Shown here in pieces: positions 6,924 to 16,617 of a stretch of DNA of 64,000 nucleotides. Numbering within the stretch: position 1 is the stretch's first letter; the number at the start of each line of letters is the position of its first letter. This stretch comes from Nocardioides oleivorans (GTDB taxonomy: Bacteria > Actinomycetota > Actinomycetes > Propionibacteriales > Nocardioidaceae): contig NZ_SDWT01000001.1 of the NCBI RefSeq assembly GCF_004137255.1, positions 3,224,001-3,288,000 on the forward strand, read 5' to 3'. Below the pieces are notes generated by a model. The model saw only the letters and a list, made by a program, of their open reading frames with translations. It was not told the DNA's origin and made no database searches. The position numbers and the translations under genes are program-made.

Positions 6924-9900
6924 TCACCGGAAGTCGCGCGACGACGCCCGCGCCTGGAGCACGGCACCGGCCCCGGGGACGACCACGTCGATGCCCTCGA
7001 CCTTGTCGGCGATGAGGTTGGTGACGCCCTCGTTGCGCTCGAGCCGGCCGCGGACCACGACGGCCACGCGGTTGCGGGCAGCCTGGCGGTGGGCCTTCAT
7101 CACGCCGACCGAGACCACCACGTTGAGCATCCCGGTCTCGTCCTCGAGGTTGAGGAACGTGACGCCCATGGCCGTTCCCGGGCGCTGCCGGTGGGTGATC
7201 AGGCCGCCGACGTGGACCCGGCGCCCGGACTCGGTCGTCTCCAGCTCCGCGATCGAGCGGACCCCAGACCGGCGCAGGTCGTCGCGCAGGTGCTCGACGG
7301 GGTGCCTCTCGGGCGAGATCCCGGTCGCCCAGAGGTCGGCGAGGGTGGTCTCCGGTGTGCTCATGCCCGGCAGCATCGGCGCCGCGGGAGCGGGTGTCGT
7401 GCCGGGAAGGTGGTCGGCGGACTCGGCGAAGCCTGCCGTCCACAAGGCCTCGCGCCGGTCGAGCCCCCACGGCTCGAACGCCCCGGCGGTCGCCAGCGCC
7501 TCGAGCTGAGCGGTGGTGAGCCCCGCGCGGCGGGAGAGGTCCGTGACGCCGGTGAACTCCGCGTCCTCACGCGCTGCCACGATCCGGCGCGCCACGTCGA
7601 GGCCGATGCCGCGCACAGAGTCCAGCCCGAGGCGTACGGCCAGGGCACCGTCGCGGCGGTGGGCGGGCACCGGGTCGGGCGTGCCCGGCACCCACTCCAC
7701 CCGCTCGAAGCGCGGCGAGCAGCACGAATCCGGACCGGTCGGGGCCACCGGTCCGAGCACGACCGGCTCGAGGTCGGCCTGCGCCGACGACCGCGTGATG
7801 TCGGGACGGCGTACGTCGACCCCGTGCCGGCGCGCGTCGCCGACCAGCGACTGCGGGGAGTAGAAGCCCATCGGCTGGTTGCGCAGCAGGCCGGCCAGGA
7901 AGGCGGCCGGGTAGTGGAGCTTGAACCACGACGAGGCGTAGACCAGCAGGGCGAAGGACAGCGCGTGCGACTCGGCGAAGCCGAAGTTGGCGAAGGACAG
8001 GATCTTCACGTAGATCGAGTCGGCGAGGTCGCCGGTGATCCCGCGCTTCGCCATGCCGGTGTAGAGCGTGGCCTTGACCGACTCGATCCGCTCGACCCCG
8101 CGCTTGGAGCCCATCGCCCGGCGCAGCAGGTCGGCGTCGTCGCGGCTGCAGTCGCCGAGGGTGACGGCCATCGCCATCAGCTGCTCCTGGAAGAGCGGCA
8201 CCCCCTTGGTCCGCTCGAGCACCGGGACCAGCTCCGGGTGGTCGTAGGTCACCTCCTCCTGGCCGGTCGCGCGCCGGACGTAGGGGTGGACGGCACCGCC
8301 CTGGATCGGGCCCGGACGGATCAGCGCGATCTCGATCGCGAGGTCGTAGAACTGGCGCGGCCGCAGTCGCGGCAGCGTGCCGATCTGCGCGCGGCTCTCG
8401 ACCTGGAAGACCCCGATCGAGTCGGCGCGGCAGAGCATGTCGTAGACCGCCGGCTCCTCCTTCGGCATCGTCGCGAGGTCCCAGCGCTCGCCGAGGTGGT
8501 CGCCGGCCAGCCGCATCATGTGGTCGAGCGCGCCGAGCATGCCGAGGCCGAGCAGGTCGAACTTCACCAGCCCCATCGACTCGCAGGCGTCCTTGTCCCA
8601 CTGGAGCACGGTCCGCTTGTCCATCCGCGCCCGCTCGATCGGGCATACCTCGCCGATCGGCTGCTCCGTCAGCACCATCCCGCCCGAGTGGATGCCCAGG
8701 TGGCGCGGCGCCCCCATCAGCTCCTCGGCGAGCGCCACGACCGGCGCGGGCACGTCGTGGGCGCTGGTGTCGCCGGCGTCACCGGCCACCACCGACGACC
8801 AGCCGTCGATCTGCTTCGACCAGGCGTCCTGCTGGCCGGGGGAGTGGCCCAGCGCCTTGGCCGCGTCGCGCACCGCCATCCGCGGCCGGTAGGCGATCAC
8901 GTTGGCGACCTGCGCGGCGTTGCGACGGCCGTAGGTGTCGTAGACCCACTGGATCACCTCCTCGCGGCGGTCGGAGTCGAAGTCGACGTCGATGTCGGGC
9001 TCCTCGTCGCGGTGCGCGGAGATGAAGCGCTCGAAGGGCAGGTTGTAGAAGACCGCGTCGACGGCGGTGATGCCGAGCGCGAAGCAGACCGCCGAGCTCG
9101 CGGCCGATCCGCGGCCCTGGCACAGGATCCGCTGGCTGCGCGCGAAGGCGACGATGTCGTGGACGATCACGAAGTAGCCGGCGAAGTCCTTCTCGCCGAT
9201 GACCCGCAGCTCGTGCTCCATCCGCTCGCGTGCCGCGGCCTCGTGGGGCACGCCGGCGTACCTCTCGGCGAAGCCGCGCTCCGCGAGCTCCCGTAGCCAC
9301 GAGTCCGCGGTGTGGCCCTCGGGGACCTGCCGCTTGGGCAGGGCGGGCGAGGCCTTGCGGAGGTCGAAGGCGAGCTCGTCGGCGAGGGTGACGCTGCGCT
9401 CGACCGCCCGGTCCCCGATGCCGTCGGGGTACGACGACAACGCGGCGGCAGTCTCCGCACCGCTGCGCAGGTGCGCCGAGCCCGACAGGTCGAGCCAGCC
9501 GTCGAGGTCGGCGAGGCTGCGGCGCGCGCGGATCGCGGCCATGGCGGAGGCGAGCCGGTGCCGCTGGGGCGTGGCGTGGTGGACGTTGCCGGCGGCCACC
9601 AGGTCGAGCCCGTGGATCCGCGCCAGCCGGGCGAGCGCGGCGTTGGTCGGGTCGGCGCCCGGGCGGGCCGACAGCTCGACCACGACGTGCTCGAGCCCGA
9701 ACAGGGAGGTCAGCCGGTCCAGGGCCGCAGCTGCGGCCGGCTCCCCGCCCTGGGCCAGGGCCTGCCGGACGGTGCCCTTGCGGCACCCGGTCAGCACCAC
9801 CCAGTGGCCGCGCCCCTGCTCGCCGAGCTCGTCGAGGTCGTAGACCGGACGACCCTTCTCGTCCCCGCGCAGGTGCGCGTCGGTCATGGCGGCCGCCAGG

Positions 9901-10334
9901 CGGTGATAGCCCTCGACCCCCCGCGCCAGCACCAGCAGGTGGCTGCCCTCCGGGTCGGGCACGCCGTTCTGCGGTCCGCCCAGGCCGAGCGAGAGCTCGG
10001 CGCCGAAGACGGTGGCGAGTCCGTGCGCGGCCGCGGCCTCGGCCAGCAGCGGCGCGCCGTAGAAGCCGTCGTGGTCGGTGATGGCCAGCGCGTGCAGACC
10101 GAGCCGCACGGCCTCCTCGACCAGCTCGGTCGGCGAGCTGGCGCCGTCGAGGAAGCTGAAGTTGCTGTGGCAGTGGAGCTCGGCGTAGGGCGTCACCTCC
10201 GCCGGACGCTCGATGGTCCGGGCCTCGCCAGGCGGGTGCTTGCGGCGCGACACCGGTGCGTCGTCGGCGCCGGGCAGCCCGCTCAGCCGGCGCTCGAGCT
10301 CCTTCCACTGCATCGCGGGGTTGTTCCAGCCCAT
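6924..10334 (-). CDS. dnaE2: Error-prone DNA polymerase III alpha subunit DnaE2 (ImuC)
   Basis: This 1136-residue polymerase does damage-induced translesion synthesis with ImuB. It starts MGWNNPAMQWKELERRLSG, typical of DnaE2. The PHP domain follows (about 48-270; YAELHCHSNFSFLDGASSP, AITDHDGFYG). The palm contains GRGSAASS and the catalytic aspartates in PDIDVDFDSDRR (about 446-457) plus KFDLLGLGML (about 590). An OB-fold is near the C-terminus (RVHVGGLITHRQRPGTAMGV, about 1040). Replicative DnaE1 is larger and carries extra C-terminal domains. It starts 39 nt after imuB on the same strand, so it is the last gene of the imuA'-imuB-dnaE2 operon under the LexA box at 12624. Confidence 0.96.
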   Translation of the reverse strand: MGWNNPAMQWKELERRLSGLPGADDAPVSRRKHPPGEARTIERPAEVTPYAELHCHSNFSFLDGASSPTELVEEAVRLGLHALAITDHDGFYGAPLLAEAAAAHGLATVFGAELSLGLGGPQNGVPDPEGSHLLVLARGVEGYHRLAAAMTDAHLRGDEKGRPVYDLDELGEQGRGHWVVLTGCRKGTVRQALAQGGEPAAAAALDRLTSLFGLEHVVVELSARPGADPTNAALARLARIHGLDLVAAGNVHHATPQRHRLASAMAAIRARRSLADLDGWLDLSGSAHLRSGAETAAALSSYPDGIGDRAVERSVTLADELAFDLRKASPALPKRQVPEGHTADSWLRELAERGFAERYAGVPHEAAARERMEHELRVIGEKDFAGYFVIVHDIVAFARSQRILCQGRGSAASSAVCFALGITAVDAVFYNLPFERFISAHRDEEPDIDVDFDSDRREEVIQWVYDTYGRRNAAQVANVIAYRPRMAVRDAAKALGHSPGQQDAWSKQIDGWSSVVAGDAGDTSAHDVPAPVVALAEELMGAPRHLGIHSGGMVLTEQPIGEVCPIERARMDKRTVLQWDKDACESMGLVKFDLLGLGMLGALDHMMRLAGDHLGERWDLATMPKEEPAVYDMLCRADSIGVFQVESRAQIGTLPRLRPRQFYDLAIEIALIRPGPIQGGAVHPYVRRATGQEEVTYDHPELVPVLERTKGVPLFQEQLMAMAVTLGDCSRDDADLLRRAMGSKRGVERIESVKATLYTGMAKRGITGDLADSIYVKILSFANFGFAESHALSFALLVYASSWFKLHYPAAFLAGLLRNQPMGFYSPQSLVGDARRHGVDVRRPDITRSSAQADLEPVVLGPVAPTGPDSCCSPRFERVEWVPGTPDPVPAHRRDGALAVRLGLDSVRGIGLDVARRIVAAREDAEFTGVTDLSRRAGLTTAQLEALATAGAFEPWGLDRREALWTAGFAESADHLPGTTPAPAAPMLPGMSTPETTLADLWATGISPERHPVEHLRDDLRRSGVRSIAELETTESGRRVHVGGLITHRQRPGTAMGVTFLNLEDETGMLNVVVSVGVMKAHRQAARNRVAVVVRGRLERNEGVTNLIADKVEGIDVVVPGAGAVLQARASSRDFR

Positions 10335-10373
10335 TACTCGGCGCCTCCGCTCGTTCCTCGCCCAGGAGCCCGC

Positions 10374-11951
10374 TCAGTCATACGCCGCCTCCAGCGTCCA
10401 GCCCTCGGGCGCGCGCACCAGCAGCCACGCGCGCCCGTCGGCGCCGACGACCTGGAAGCGGGCGGTGATCCCGGTGCCGCCGGCCCACCAGCCCTCGTCG
10501 GTCGGCCACGGTCCGGCCCACGCGGTGACCGGCTGCCAGGGCAGGACGCCTGCGCCCACCCGGAAGCGCCGCGGCTCGCCGGTGACGATGCCGCGGTCGG
10601 TGAGCCGCACGTCGCGGCCGGCGTCGTCGACGACCTCGGCGACGGGAGGCGAGGCGAAGACCCGCACCGGCGCCGGACCAGGCACCCGTCCGGGCCACGG
10701 ACGGTCGACGGGCCGCAGGTCGACGGCCCGCTCGCCCCACGGCACGAGCTCCTGGCGCGCGGCGGGACTGCGACCGCCCTGCAGCACGGGTCGGCGTACG
10801 GCGTCGAACCCGACCATCCCCTGCACCCGGGCCACGCCCCGCTCGACCAGGTCGTCGGACGCAGCACCCCACAGGGCCTCGCCGTGGGCGGCCGCCGGCT
10901 CGACGACCTCGGGCAGGAACCTGACCCGGTCGATGGGTGCCTGCACCCGACCCACGGACTTGCGCGCCCGCATGCCGCTCGGCCCGCTCGTGGAGCCGGC
11001 CGACTGGAGCTGCCAGTGCACCCGGTCGACGAGGTCGCGGGCGGAGAAGTGGCGCGGGTGCAGCCAGGTGCGCGAGGAGCACAGGACACCGTCGGACTCG
11101 GCCTGGACCCTGACCCCGGTCGCGACCAGCTGGTGGTGGGCGAGGCGGTCGAGGAAGGCCTCGGCGGTGGTGCGGACGCTGAACGTGATCGCCTCGACCG
11201 AGTCGAGCGGTGGCTCGAAGACCACGTCGGCCTCGAGCTCGGGTGGCGGCGTCCGGGCGGCGAACAACGTCGGGTCCTCACCGCGGGCGCGTCGCCGGAC
11301 GCCTGCGCCGTAGGTCCCGAGCCGGTGCTCGACGGCGTCGCCGGGCAGGTCGGCGAGGTCACCCAGCGTGCGGAGGCCCAGCCGCTGCAGGAGGCTGACC
11401 AGGTCGCGGCCCGGGGCGCCGTCGCCCTGCAGCACCTGGACCGGCAGGCCGCGGAGGAAGGCGGCCGAGCCACCGGCCGGGACGACCTCCCACGCCTGCA
11501 CGCCGGCGGTGCGAGCGGCCTGCTCGGCGGTGAAGAGGTCGTCGGCGATGCCGATCCGCACGTCCCACACGCCGCTCTCCACCAGTGCCTGGCAGGTCGT
11601 CGCGGCGGCGTCGGACTCGGTGCCGTACCAGCTCCCGGGGGCGCGCACGGCCAGCAGGCCGGGTCGCAGCGCGGCCACCCCGGGGCGGAGCTCCTCCACG
11701 ACCGACAGCACGGGCTCGAAGGCGCGGGCGTCGCGGTCGGGGTTGGCCGGGAGCAGCACCAGGTCGGGACACCGGGACTGGGCGTCGCGTCGGCGCTGCC
11801 CGCGGCGCACGCCCTCGGCCCGGGCCGGTCCGTTGCAGACCTCGACGATGTTGGCCGACAGGACGGCCGCGGGGGAGCGGGGCGAGCGCTCCGCCTCGTC
11901 GAGCGCGGCGACCACCGACCAGTCGGGGCACCACACCACCATCACCCTCAT
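10374..11951 (-). CDS. imuB: ImuB, catalytically inactive Y-family polymerase-like mutasome subunit
   Basis: A 525-residue Y-family relative that bridges DnaE2 and the sliding clamp. The N-terminus reads MRVMVVWCPDWSVVAALDEA; the acidic catalytic residues of active Y polymerases (D-x-D near the N-terminus and the S-x-D-E motif) are missing, as is known for ImuB. Helix-hairpin-helix and little-finger regions follow (LLQRLGLRTLGDLADLPGDA, about 195-214). ATG 11951 overlaps the imuA' stop in an ATGA arrangement. No canonical clamp-binding pentapeptide was spotted near the C-terminus, which ends GWTLEAAYD. Confidence 0.92.
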   Translation of the reverse strand: MRVMVVWCPDWSVVAALDEAERSPRSPAAVLSANIVEVCNGPARAEGVRRGQRRRDAQSRCPDLVLLPANPDRDARAFEPVLSVVEELRPGVAALRPGLLAVRAPGSWYGTESDAAATTCQALVESGVWDVRIGIADDLFTAEQAARTAGVQAWEVVPAGGSAAFLRGLPVQVLQGDGAPGRDLVSLLQRLGLRTLGDLADLPGDAVEHRLGTYGAGVRRRARGEDPTLFAARTPPPELEADVVFEPPLDSVEAITFSVRTTAEAFLDRLAHHQLVATGVRVQAESDGVLCSSRTWLHPRHFSARDLVDRVHWQLQSAGSTSGPSGMRARKSVGRVQAPIDRVRFLPEVVEPAAAHGEALWGAASDDLVERGVARVQGMVGFDAVRRPVLQGGRSPAARQELVPWGERAVDLRPVDRPWPGRVPGPAPVRVFASPPVAEVVDDAGRDVRLTDRGIVTGEPRRFRVGAGVLPWQPVTAWAGPWPTDEGWWAGGTGITARFQVVGADGRAWLLVRAPEGWTLEAAYD

Positions 11952-12613
11952 CCTGATGCCTGGCGCAGCTCGCGGACCGGCGCCTCGAGCCGGCGCAGTC
12001 CCGGCCAGGTCAGGTCGGCGTGCTGCGCCGGCCGCACCCCCCGGCGTACGACGACGCGTGCCCGGCGCTCCTCCAGCTGTCCGGTCCCGGCGAAGGGACC
12101 GGTCCAGGTGGACCCCTCCACGGAGACCCGGGCGGTCGCCCGCGGCCAGTCGCCGTGCACCACGAGGACCGACGAGCGCGTGCGCAGTCGTGAGTCGAGG
12201 ATGCCGGCGGTGCGCTCGTCGACCGAGGCGGGCGGACGCAGCACCACCACGCGGAGCACGTCGACGAGTGCGGCCGCGACCTCGAGCCAGTGCTCGCCGG
12301 GGTCGGGCACCAGCACCGTCCGGGACAGCTCGATGCCCAGCTCCGCAGCCGCCTCCGCGCCGAAGTCGGCACAGCCCGCGAAGCCGACCCACTCGCCCGC
12401 CTGCGAGGCGCCTGCGGCCAGCGCGAGGGCCAGCGACGCGGAGTCGACGGCATAGGTCTGCCCCGCGTGCAGAGGGACCAGGTCGGCGAGACCGGGCAAC
12501 GTCGGCACCGGTTGTCCGGCAGGCTTGTCCTCCATCGCCGCGACCCGCTCGCGCAGCTGCTCGACCACCGATCGCCGCGGATCGAGCGCGGCGACGGAAC
12601 GGGTGGACGACAT
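11948..12613 (-). CDS. imuA': ImuA', RecA-like mutasome accessory protein
   Basis: A 221-residue RecA/SulA-like protein, the first gene of the mutasome operon, required in mycobacteria for ImuB/DnaE2 mutagenesis. The fold is recognisable (LRERVAAMEDKPAGQPVPTL; GEWVGFAGCADFGAEAAAEL; LVVHGDWPRATARVSVEG), but no GxxxxGKT/S P-loop is present, so ATP binding is doubtful. An upstream in-frame ATG would lie before the LexA box. ATG 12613, 10 nt from the box, is therefore preferred, and a LexA dimer on the box would block this promoter. It overlaps imuB by 4 nt. Confidence 0.87.
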   Translation of the reverse strand: MSSTRSVAALDPRRSVVEQLRERVAAMEDKPAGQPVPTLPGLADLVPLHAGQTYAVDSASLALALAAGASQAGEWVGFAGCADFGAEAAAELGIELSRTVLVPDPGEHWLEVAAALVDVLRVVVLRPPASVDERTAGILDSRLRTRSSVLVVHGDWPRATARVSVEGSTWTGPFAGTGQLEERRARVVVRRGVRPAQHADLTWPGLRRLEAPVRELRQASG

Positions 12614-12623
12614 GCGCCCATGA

Positions 12624-12639
12624 TCGAACAGGCGTTCGA
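12624..12639. promoter_or_regulatory. Perfect LexA (SOS) box of the mutasome operon
   Basis: TCGAACAGGCGTTCGA is a perfect match to the actinobacterial SOS box TCGAAC-N4-GTTCGA. It is centred about 18 bp upstream of the imuA' start on the minus strand. It predicts LexA repression and DNA-damage induction of imuA'-imuB-dnaE2. Confidence 0.93.
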
Positions 12640-12697
12640 ACGAGTCAAGCGGAACGGGGGTGACCAGAGGCACGACGGGACGATGCGACGAACCCAC

Positions 12698-12716
12698 TTA
12701 GGCTCACCTAACCTAG
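12698..12716. promoter_or_regulatory. DtxR/IdeR-like iron box overlapping a leaderless promoter
   Basis: TTAGGCTCACCTAACCTAG matches the DtxR/IdeR consensus TTAGGTTAGGCTAACCTAA at about 14 of 19 positions, including the full right half-site. TAACCT (12709-12714) is a plausible -10, 7 nt before the GTG at 12722, so an iron-loaded DtxR dimer would cover the promoter. Confidence 0.7.
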
Positions 12717-12721
12717 TGCCC

Positions 12722-14539
12722 GTGTCCGAGCCTGTCGCACCACCCGTCACTCCCGCCACCGTCCAGCCGCTGCGCGCCCTGTGGCAGCGCTACGGCGCCT
12801 ACCGCGGCCGCTTCGTCGGCGCGGTCGTGGCCTCGACGATCAACAAGGTCGCCGACGTGGTGCCGGAGCTGCTCATCGGTGCCGCCGTCGACGTCGTGGT
12901 GCGCGGCGACCAGTCGCTGGTGGGCGAGGTGCTCGGCGTCGAGTCGCGCTTCGCGCAGCTCGGCTGGCTGGCCGTCATCAACGCGGTCGTGTGGCTGGTG
13001 GAGTCGCTGAGCGAGTACGTCGCCAGCGTCCTGTGGCGCGGCCTGGCCCAGGGCGTCGAGCACGACCTGCGCGTGGAGGCCTACGACCACGTCCAGCACC
13101 TCGACCTGGGCTGGCACGAGAGCCGGCCCTCCGGCTCGACCCTCGCCACGCTCAACGACGACGTGAACCAGCTCGAGCGGTTCCTCGACGTCGGCGCTCC
13201 CGCGATCCTGCAGACGACCCTCAACGTGCTGCTCGTCGGCGCCGTCTTCGCCGCCGCGTCCGGCCAGCTGCTCCTCTTCGCCTTCCTGCCGATCCCGGTG
13301 ATCGTGGTCGGGTCGCTGGTCTTCCAGAAGCGCCTCGAGCCGCTCTACGACCGCGTCCGGGACGCGGTCTCCGACCTGTCGAGCACCCTGTCGTCCAACA
13401 TCTCCGGCATCGCCACGATCAAGGCGTTCACGGCCGAGGACCGCGAGCGTGACCGCGTGGCCGCCGTGTCGCAGGCCTACCGCGAGGCCAACACCGCGGC
13501 CATCCGGTCGTCGGCCGCCTTCGTGCCGCTGGTGCGGGTCGCCATCCTCACCGGCTTCACGTGCACGCTCCTGCTCGGCGGCTGGGCGACCCTGCGCGGC
13601 GACCTCGCCATCGGCCTGTACTCCGTGCTCGTCTTCATGACCCAGCGGCTGCTCTGGCCGCTCACCGAGGTGGCCGAGGTGCTCGACCTCTACCAGCGGG
13701 GCCGCGCCTCGGCCGCCCGGATCCTCGGCCTGCTCGAGGTCCCCGTGACCGTGCCGGCCGGCTCGACCGCCCTCGAGCGGCCGGTGAAGGGCCGTGTCGA
13801 GCTGCACGGCGTCCGCGCCGGCTACGCCGACGGTCCCGACGTCCTGCACGGCATCGACCTGGTCGTGCCGGCGGGGGAGACCCACGCGATCGTGGGGTCC
13901 ACCGGGTCCGGCAAGTCGTCGCTGCTCCGGCTCGTGCTGCGCTTCGACGACCCGCGTGCCGGCACCGTCCACTTCGACGGCCAGGACGTGCGCGACCTCG
14001 ACTGGGACTCGCTGCGCGGCTCGCTGGGCTACGTCGCCCAGGACGTCTTCATGTTCGCCGGCTCCGTCGCCGACAACATCGCCTACGGTCGCCCCGGCGC
14101 GACCCGCGACGAGATCCGCGCCGCCGCGGAGGGTGCCGCCGCGCTCGACTTCATCGAGGCGATGCCCGACGGGCTCGACACGTGGGTCGGTGAGCGTGGC
14201 GTGACCCTCTCCGGCGGCCAGCGCCAGCGCCTCGCGCTCGCCCGGGCACTGCTGCGCGACCCCGCCGTCCTCGTCCTCGACGAGGCCACGAGCGCCGTCG
14301 ACAACGAGACCGAGGCGGCCATCCAGCGCTCGCTGCGCAAGGCCACCGCCCAGCGCACCGCGATCGTGGTGGCCCACCGCCTCTCGACCGTCCGGCACGC
14401 CCACCGCATCTGGGTGCTCGACGCCGGCCGCGTCACCGAGGCCGGCACGCACGACGAGCTGCTCGCCGTCGACGGGTCGTACGCCGCCCTCTGGCGCGTG
14501 CAGACCGGTGAGCTGGCCGAGCAGCCGCAGGCCGGGTGA
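12722..14539 (+). CDS. ABC exporter (fused transmembrane and ATPase), probably iron-regulated
   Basis: A 605-residue half-size exporter. Six membrane helices are expected in about residues 30-330 (e.g. LLIGAAVDVVV, LLFAFLPIPVIVVGSLVF, LTGFTCTLLLGGWATL). The nucleotide-binding domain has Walker A GSTGSGKSS (about 392-400), Q-loop YVAQDVFMFAGS, signature LSGGQ (about 497), Walker B VLVLDEATSAVD (about 514-525) and H-loop VVAHRLST. It would act as a dimer. GTG 12722 is chosen from the leaderless -10 within the iron box. DtxR/IdeR control suggests transport of a siderophore, haem or other iron-linked compound, but sequence alone does not separate it from multidrug exporters. It is divergent from the SOS mutasome operon. 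Confidence 0.88.
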   Translation: MSEPVAPPVTPATVQPLRALWQRYGAYRGRFVGAVVASTINKVADVVPELLIGAAVDVVVRGDQSLVGEVLGVESRFAQLGWLAVINAVVWLVESLSEYVASVLWRGLAQGVEHDLRVEAYDHVQHLDLGWHESRPSGSTLATLNDDVNQLERFLDVGAPAILQTTLNVLLVGAVFAAASGQLLLFAFLPIPVIVVGSLVFQKRLEPLYDRVRDAVSDLSSTLSSNISGIATIKAFTAEDRERDRVAAVSQAYREANTAAIRSSAAFVPLVRVAILTGFTCTLLLGGWATLRGDLAIGLYSVLVFMTQRLLWPLTEVAEVLDLYQRGRASAARILGLLEVPVTVPAGSTALERPVKGRVELHGVRAGYADGPDVLHGIDLVVPAGETHAIVGSTGSGKSSLLRLVLRFDDPRAGTVHFDGQDVRDLDWDSLRGSLGYVAQDVFMFAGSVADNIAYGRPGATRDEIRAAAEGAAALDFIEAMPDGLDTWVGERGVTLSGGQRQRLALARALLRDPAVLVLDEATSAVDNETEAAIQRSLRKATAQRTAIVVAHRLSTVRHAHRIWVLDAGRVTEAGTHDELLAVDGSYAALWRVQTGELAEQPQAG

Positions 14540-14624
14540 AACCGGGGTGAGCCGACCGGTGGGCGGCCGATAGGCTCGCGCTGACATCCGTCCCACCGCT
14601 CACCACCCCTACCGAGGAGCTCTC

Positions 14625-16610
14625 GTGTCCGACATCCAGGTCGTCCGCATCCACGCCGATCAGCGTGCGGAGACCACTGTCACGACGGGCACCAAGGCCT
14701 GGGAGCTGTTCCGCGACGACGCCGACGTGATCGCGGCCCGCGTGGCCGGCAGCCTCAAGGACCTCTCGTACGAGCTCTCCGACGGTGACGAGGTCGAGGG
14801 TGTCGCCATCGACAGCGCCGACGGCCGCGACATCCTGCGGCACTCGACCGCGCACGTCATGGCGCAGGCCGTGCAGCAGATCTGGCCGGAGGCGAAGCTC
14901 GGCATCGGCCCGCCGATCGAGAACGGCTTCTACTACGACTTCGACGTCGAGACCCCGTTCGTGCCCGAGGACCTGGTCAAGATCGAGTCCGCGATGCGCA
15001 AGATCATCAAGGAGAACCAGCGCTTCGAGCGACGGGTCACCACCGACGCCGACGCCCTCGTCGAGCTCCAGGACGAGCCCTACAAGGTCGAGCTCATCGG
15101 CCTCAAGGGCGGCGCCGGGGCCGACGACACCGAGGGCGCCAGCGTCGAGGTCGGTGCCGGCGAGCTCACCATCTACGACAACATCGGCCGCAGCGGCGAG
15201 GCCAAGTGGTCCGACCTGTGCCGCGGCCCGCACCTGCCGACCACCAAGCGCATCCCCGCGTTCAAGCTGATGCGCAGCGCGGCGGCCTACTGGCGCGGCG
15301 ACGAGAAGAACAAGATGCTTCAGCGCATCTACGGCACCGCGTGGGAGTCGAAGGAGGCGCTCGACGAGCACCTGCACCGCATCGAGGAGGCCGAGCGCCG
15401 CGACCACCGCAAGCTCGGGCGCGAGCTCGACCTGTTCTCGTTCCCCGACGAGATCGGCTCCGGCCTCGCGGTCTTCCACCCCAAGGGCGGCGTGATCAAG
15501 CGCGTCATGGAGGACTACGTCCGCCAGCGGCACATCGAGGAGGGCTTCGACTACGTCGGCACCCCTCACATCAGCAAGGAGGGGCTGTTCCACACCTCCG
15601 GGCACCTGCCGTACTACAAGGACACCATGTTCCCGCCGATGGAGTTCGAGGGCTCGGACTACTACCTCAAGGCGATGAACTGCCCGATGCACAACCTGAT
15701 CTTCCGCTCGCGCGGACGGTCCTACCGCGAGCTGCCGCTCCGGTTGTTCGAGTTCGGGTCGGTCTACCGCTACGAGAAGTCGGGCGTCGTCCACGGCCTC
15801 ACCCGGGTGCGCGGCCTGACCCAGGACGACTCGCACTCCTACGTCACCCCGGAGCAGGCGCCGGGCGAGGTCAAGCACCTGCTCGACTTCGTGCTCGGGC
15901 TGCTGCGCGACTTCGGGATCGACGACTTCTACCTCGAGCTCTCGACCCGCGACGACTCCAAGCCGGACAAGTTCGTGGGCACCGACGAGGAGTGGGCGAT
16001 CGCGACGAAGGTGCTGGAGGACGTCGCGGTCGAGTCGGGCCTCGAGCTGGTCCCCGACCCCGGCGGCGCCGCGTTCTACGGCCCGAAGATCTCGGTGCAG
16101 GCCCGCGACGCCATCGGGCGCACCTGGCAGATGTCGACCATCCAGTACGACTTCAACCAGCCCAAGGGCTTCGAGCTCGCGTTCTCGGCCGCCGACGGCA
16201 CCCGCCAGCAGCCGGTGATGATCCACTCCGCGAAGTTCGGCTCGCTGGAGCGCTTCTTCGGTGTCCTGGTCGAGCACTACGCCGGCGCCTTCCCGCCCTG
16301 GCTCGCGCCCGTCCAGGTCCAGGGCATCCCGATCGCGGAGCGCCACAACGACTACCTGTTCGACATCGCGAAGCAGATGAAGGTGCAGGGGCTGCGCGTC
16401 GAGGTCGACGACTCCGACGACCGGATGCAGAAGAAGATCCGCAACGCGCAGCTGCAGAAGGTGCCGTTCATGATGATCGCCGGTGACGACGACGTCGAGA
16501 AGGGTGCGGTCAGCTTCCGCTACCGCGACGGGCGCCAGGACAACGGCGTACCCCTCGCGGAGGCGATCGAGCGGGTCGCCGCGGCCGTGGCGAGCCGCGA
16601 GCAGGTCTGA
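14625..16610 (+). CDS. thrS: Threonyl-tRNA synthetase
   Basis: A 661-residue cytoplasmic class II synthetase that charges tRNA-Thr. An N-terminal TGS-like region (about 1-60) precedes the editing domain with [19 protein letters not shown] (about 70-90). The catalytic domain carries the zinc-ligand motif MNCPMHN (about 350) and FRYRDGRQ near the end. Length is normal. GTG 14625 has GAGGAG (14614-14619) at proper spacing. TAGGCT (14571-14576) is a good -10, giving a leader of about 42 nt. No T-box or other riboswitch-like leader fits in this space. Confidence 0.97.
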   Translation: MSDIQVVRIHADQRAETTVTTGTKAWELFRDDADVIAARVAGSLKDLSYELSDGDEVEGVAIDSADGRDILRHSTAHVMAQAVQQIWPEAKLGIGPPIENGFYYDFDVETPFVPEDLVKIESAMRKIIKENQRFERRVTTDADALVELQDEPYKVELIGLKGGAGADDTEGASVEVGAGELTIYDNIGRSGEAKWSDLCRGPHLPTTKRIPAFKLMRSAAAYWRGDEKNKMLQRIYGTAWESKEALDEHLHRIEEAERRDHRKLGRELDLFSFPDEIGSGLAVFHPKGGVIKRVMEDYVRQRHIEEGFDYVGTPHISKEGLFHTSGHLPYYKDTMFPPMEFEGSDYYLKAMNCPMHNLIFRSRGRSYRELPLRLFEFGSVYRYEKSGVVHGLTRVRGLTQDDSHSYVTPEQAPGEVKHLLDFVLGLLRDFGIDDFYLELSTRDDSKPDKFVGTDEEWAIATKVLEDVAVESGLELVPDPGGAAFYGPKISVQARDAIGRTWQMSTIQYDFNQPKGFELAFSAADGTRQQPVMIHSAKFGSLERFFGVLVEHYAGAFPPWLAPVQVQGIPIAERHNDYLFDIAKQMKVQGLRVEVDDSDDRMQKKIRNAQLQKVPFMMIAGDDDVEKGAVSFRYRDGRQDNGVPLAEAIERVAAAVASREQV

Positions 16611-16617
16611 GCCCGAG

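Noticed and set aside
14540..14624. T-box or other riboswitch leader for thrS
   Set aside because: Only about 42 nt lie between the -10 and the start codon, too short for a T-box, and no specifier stem is visible.
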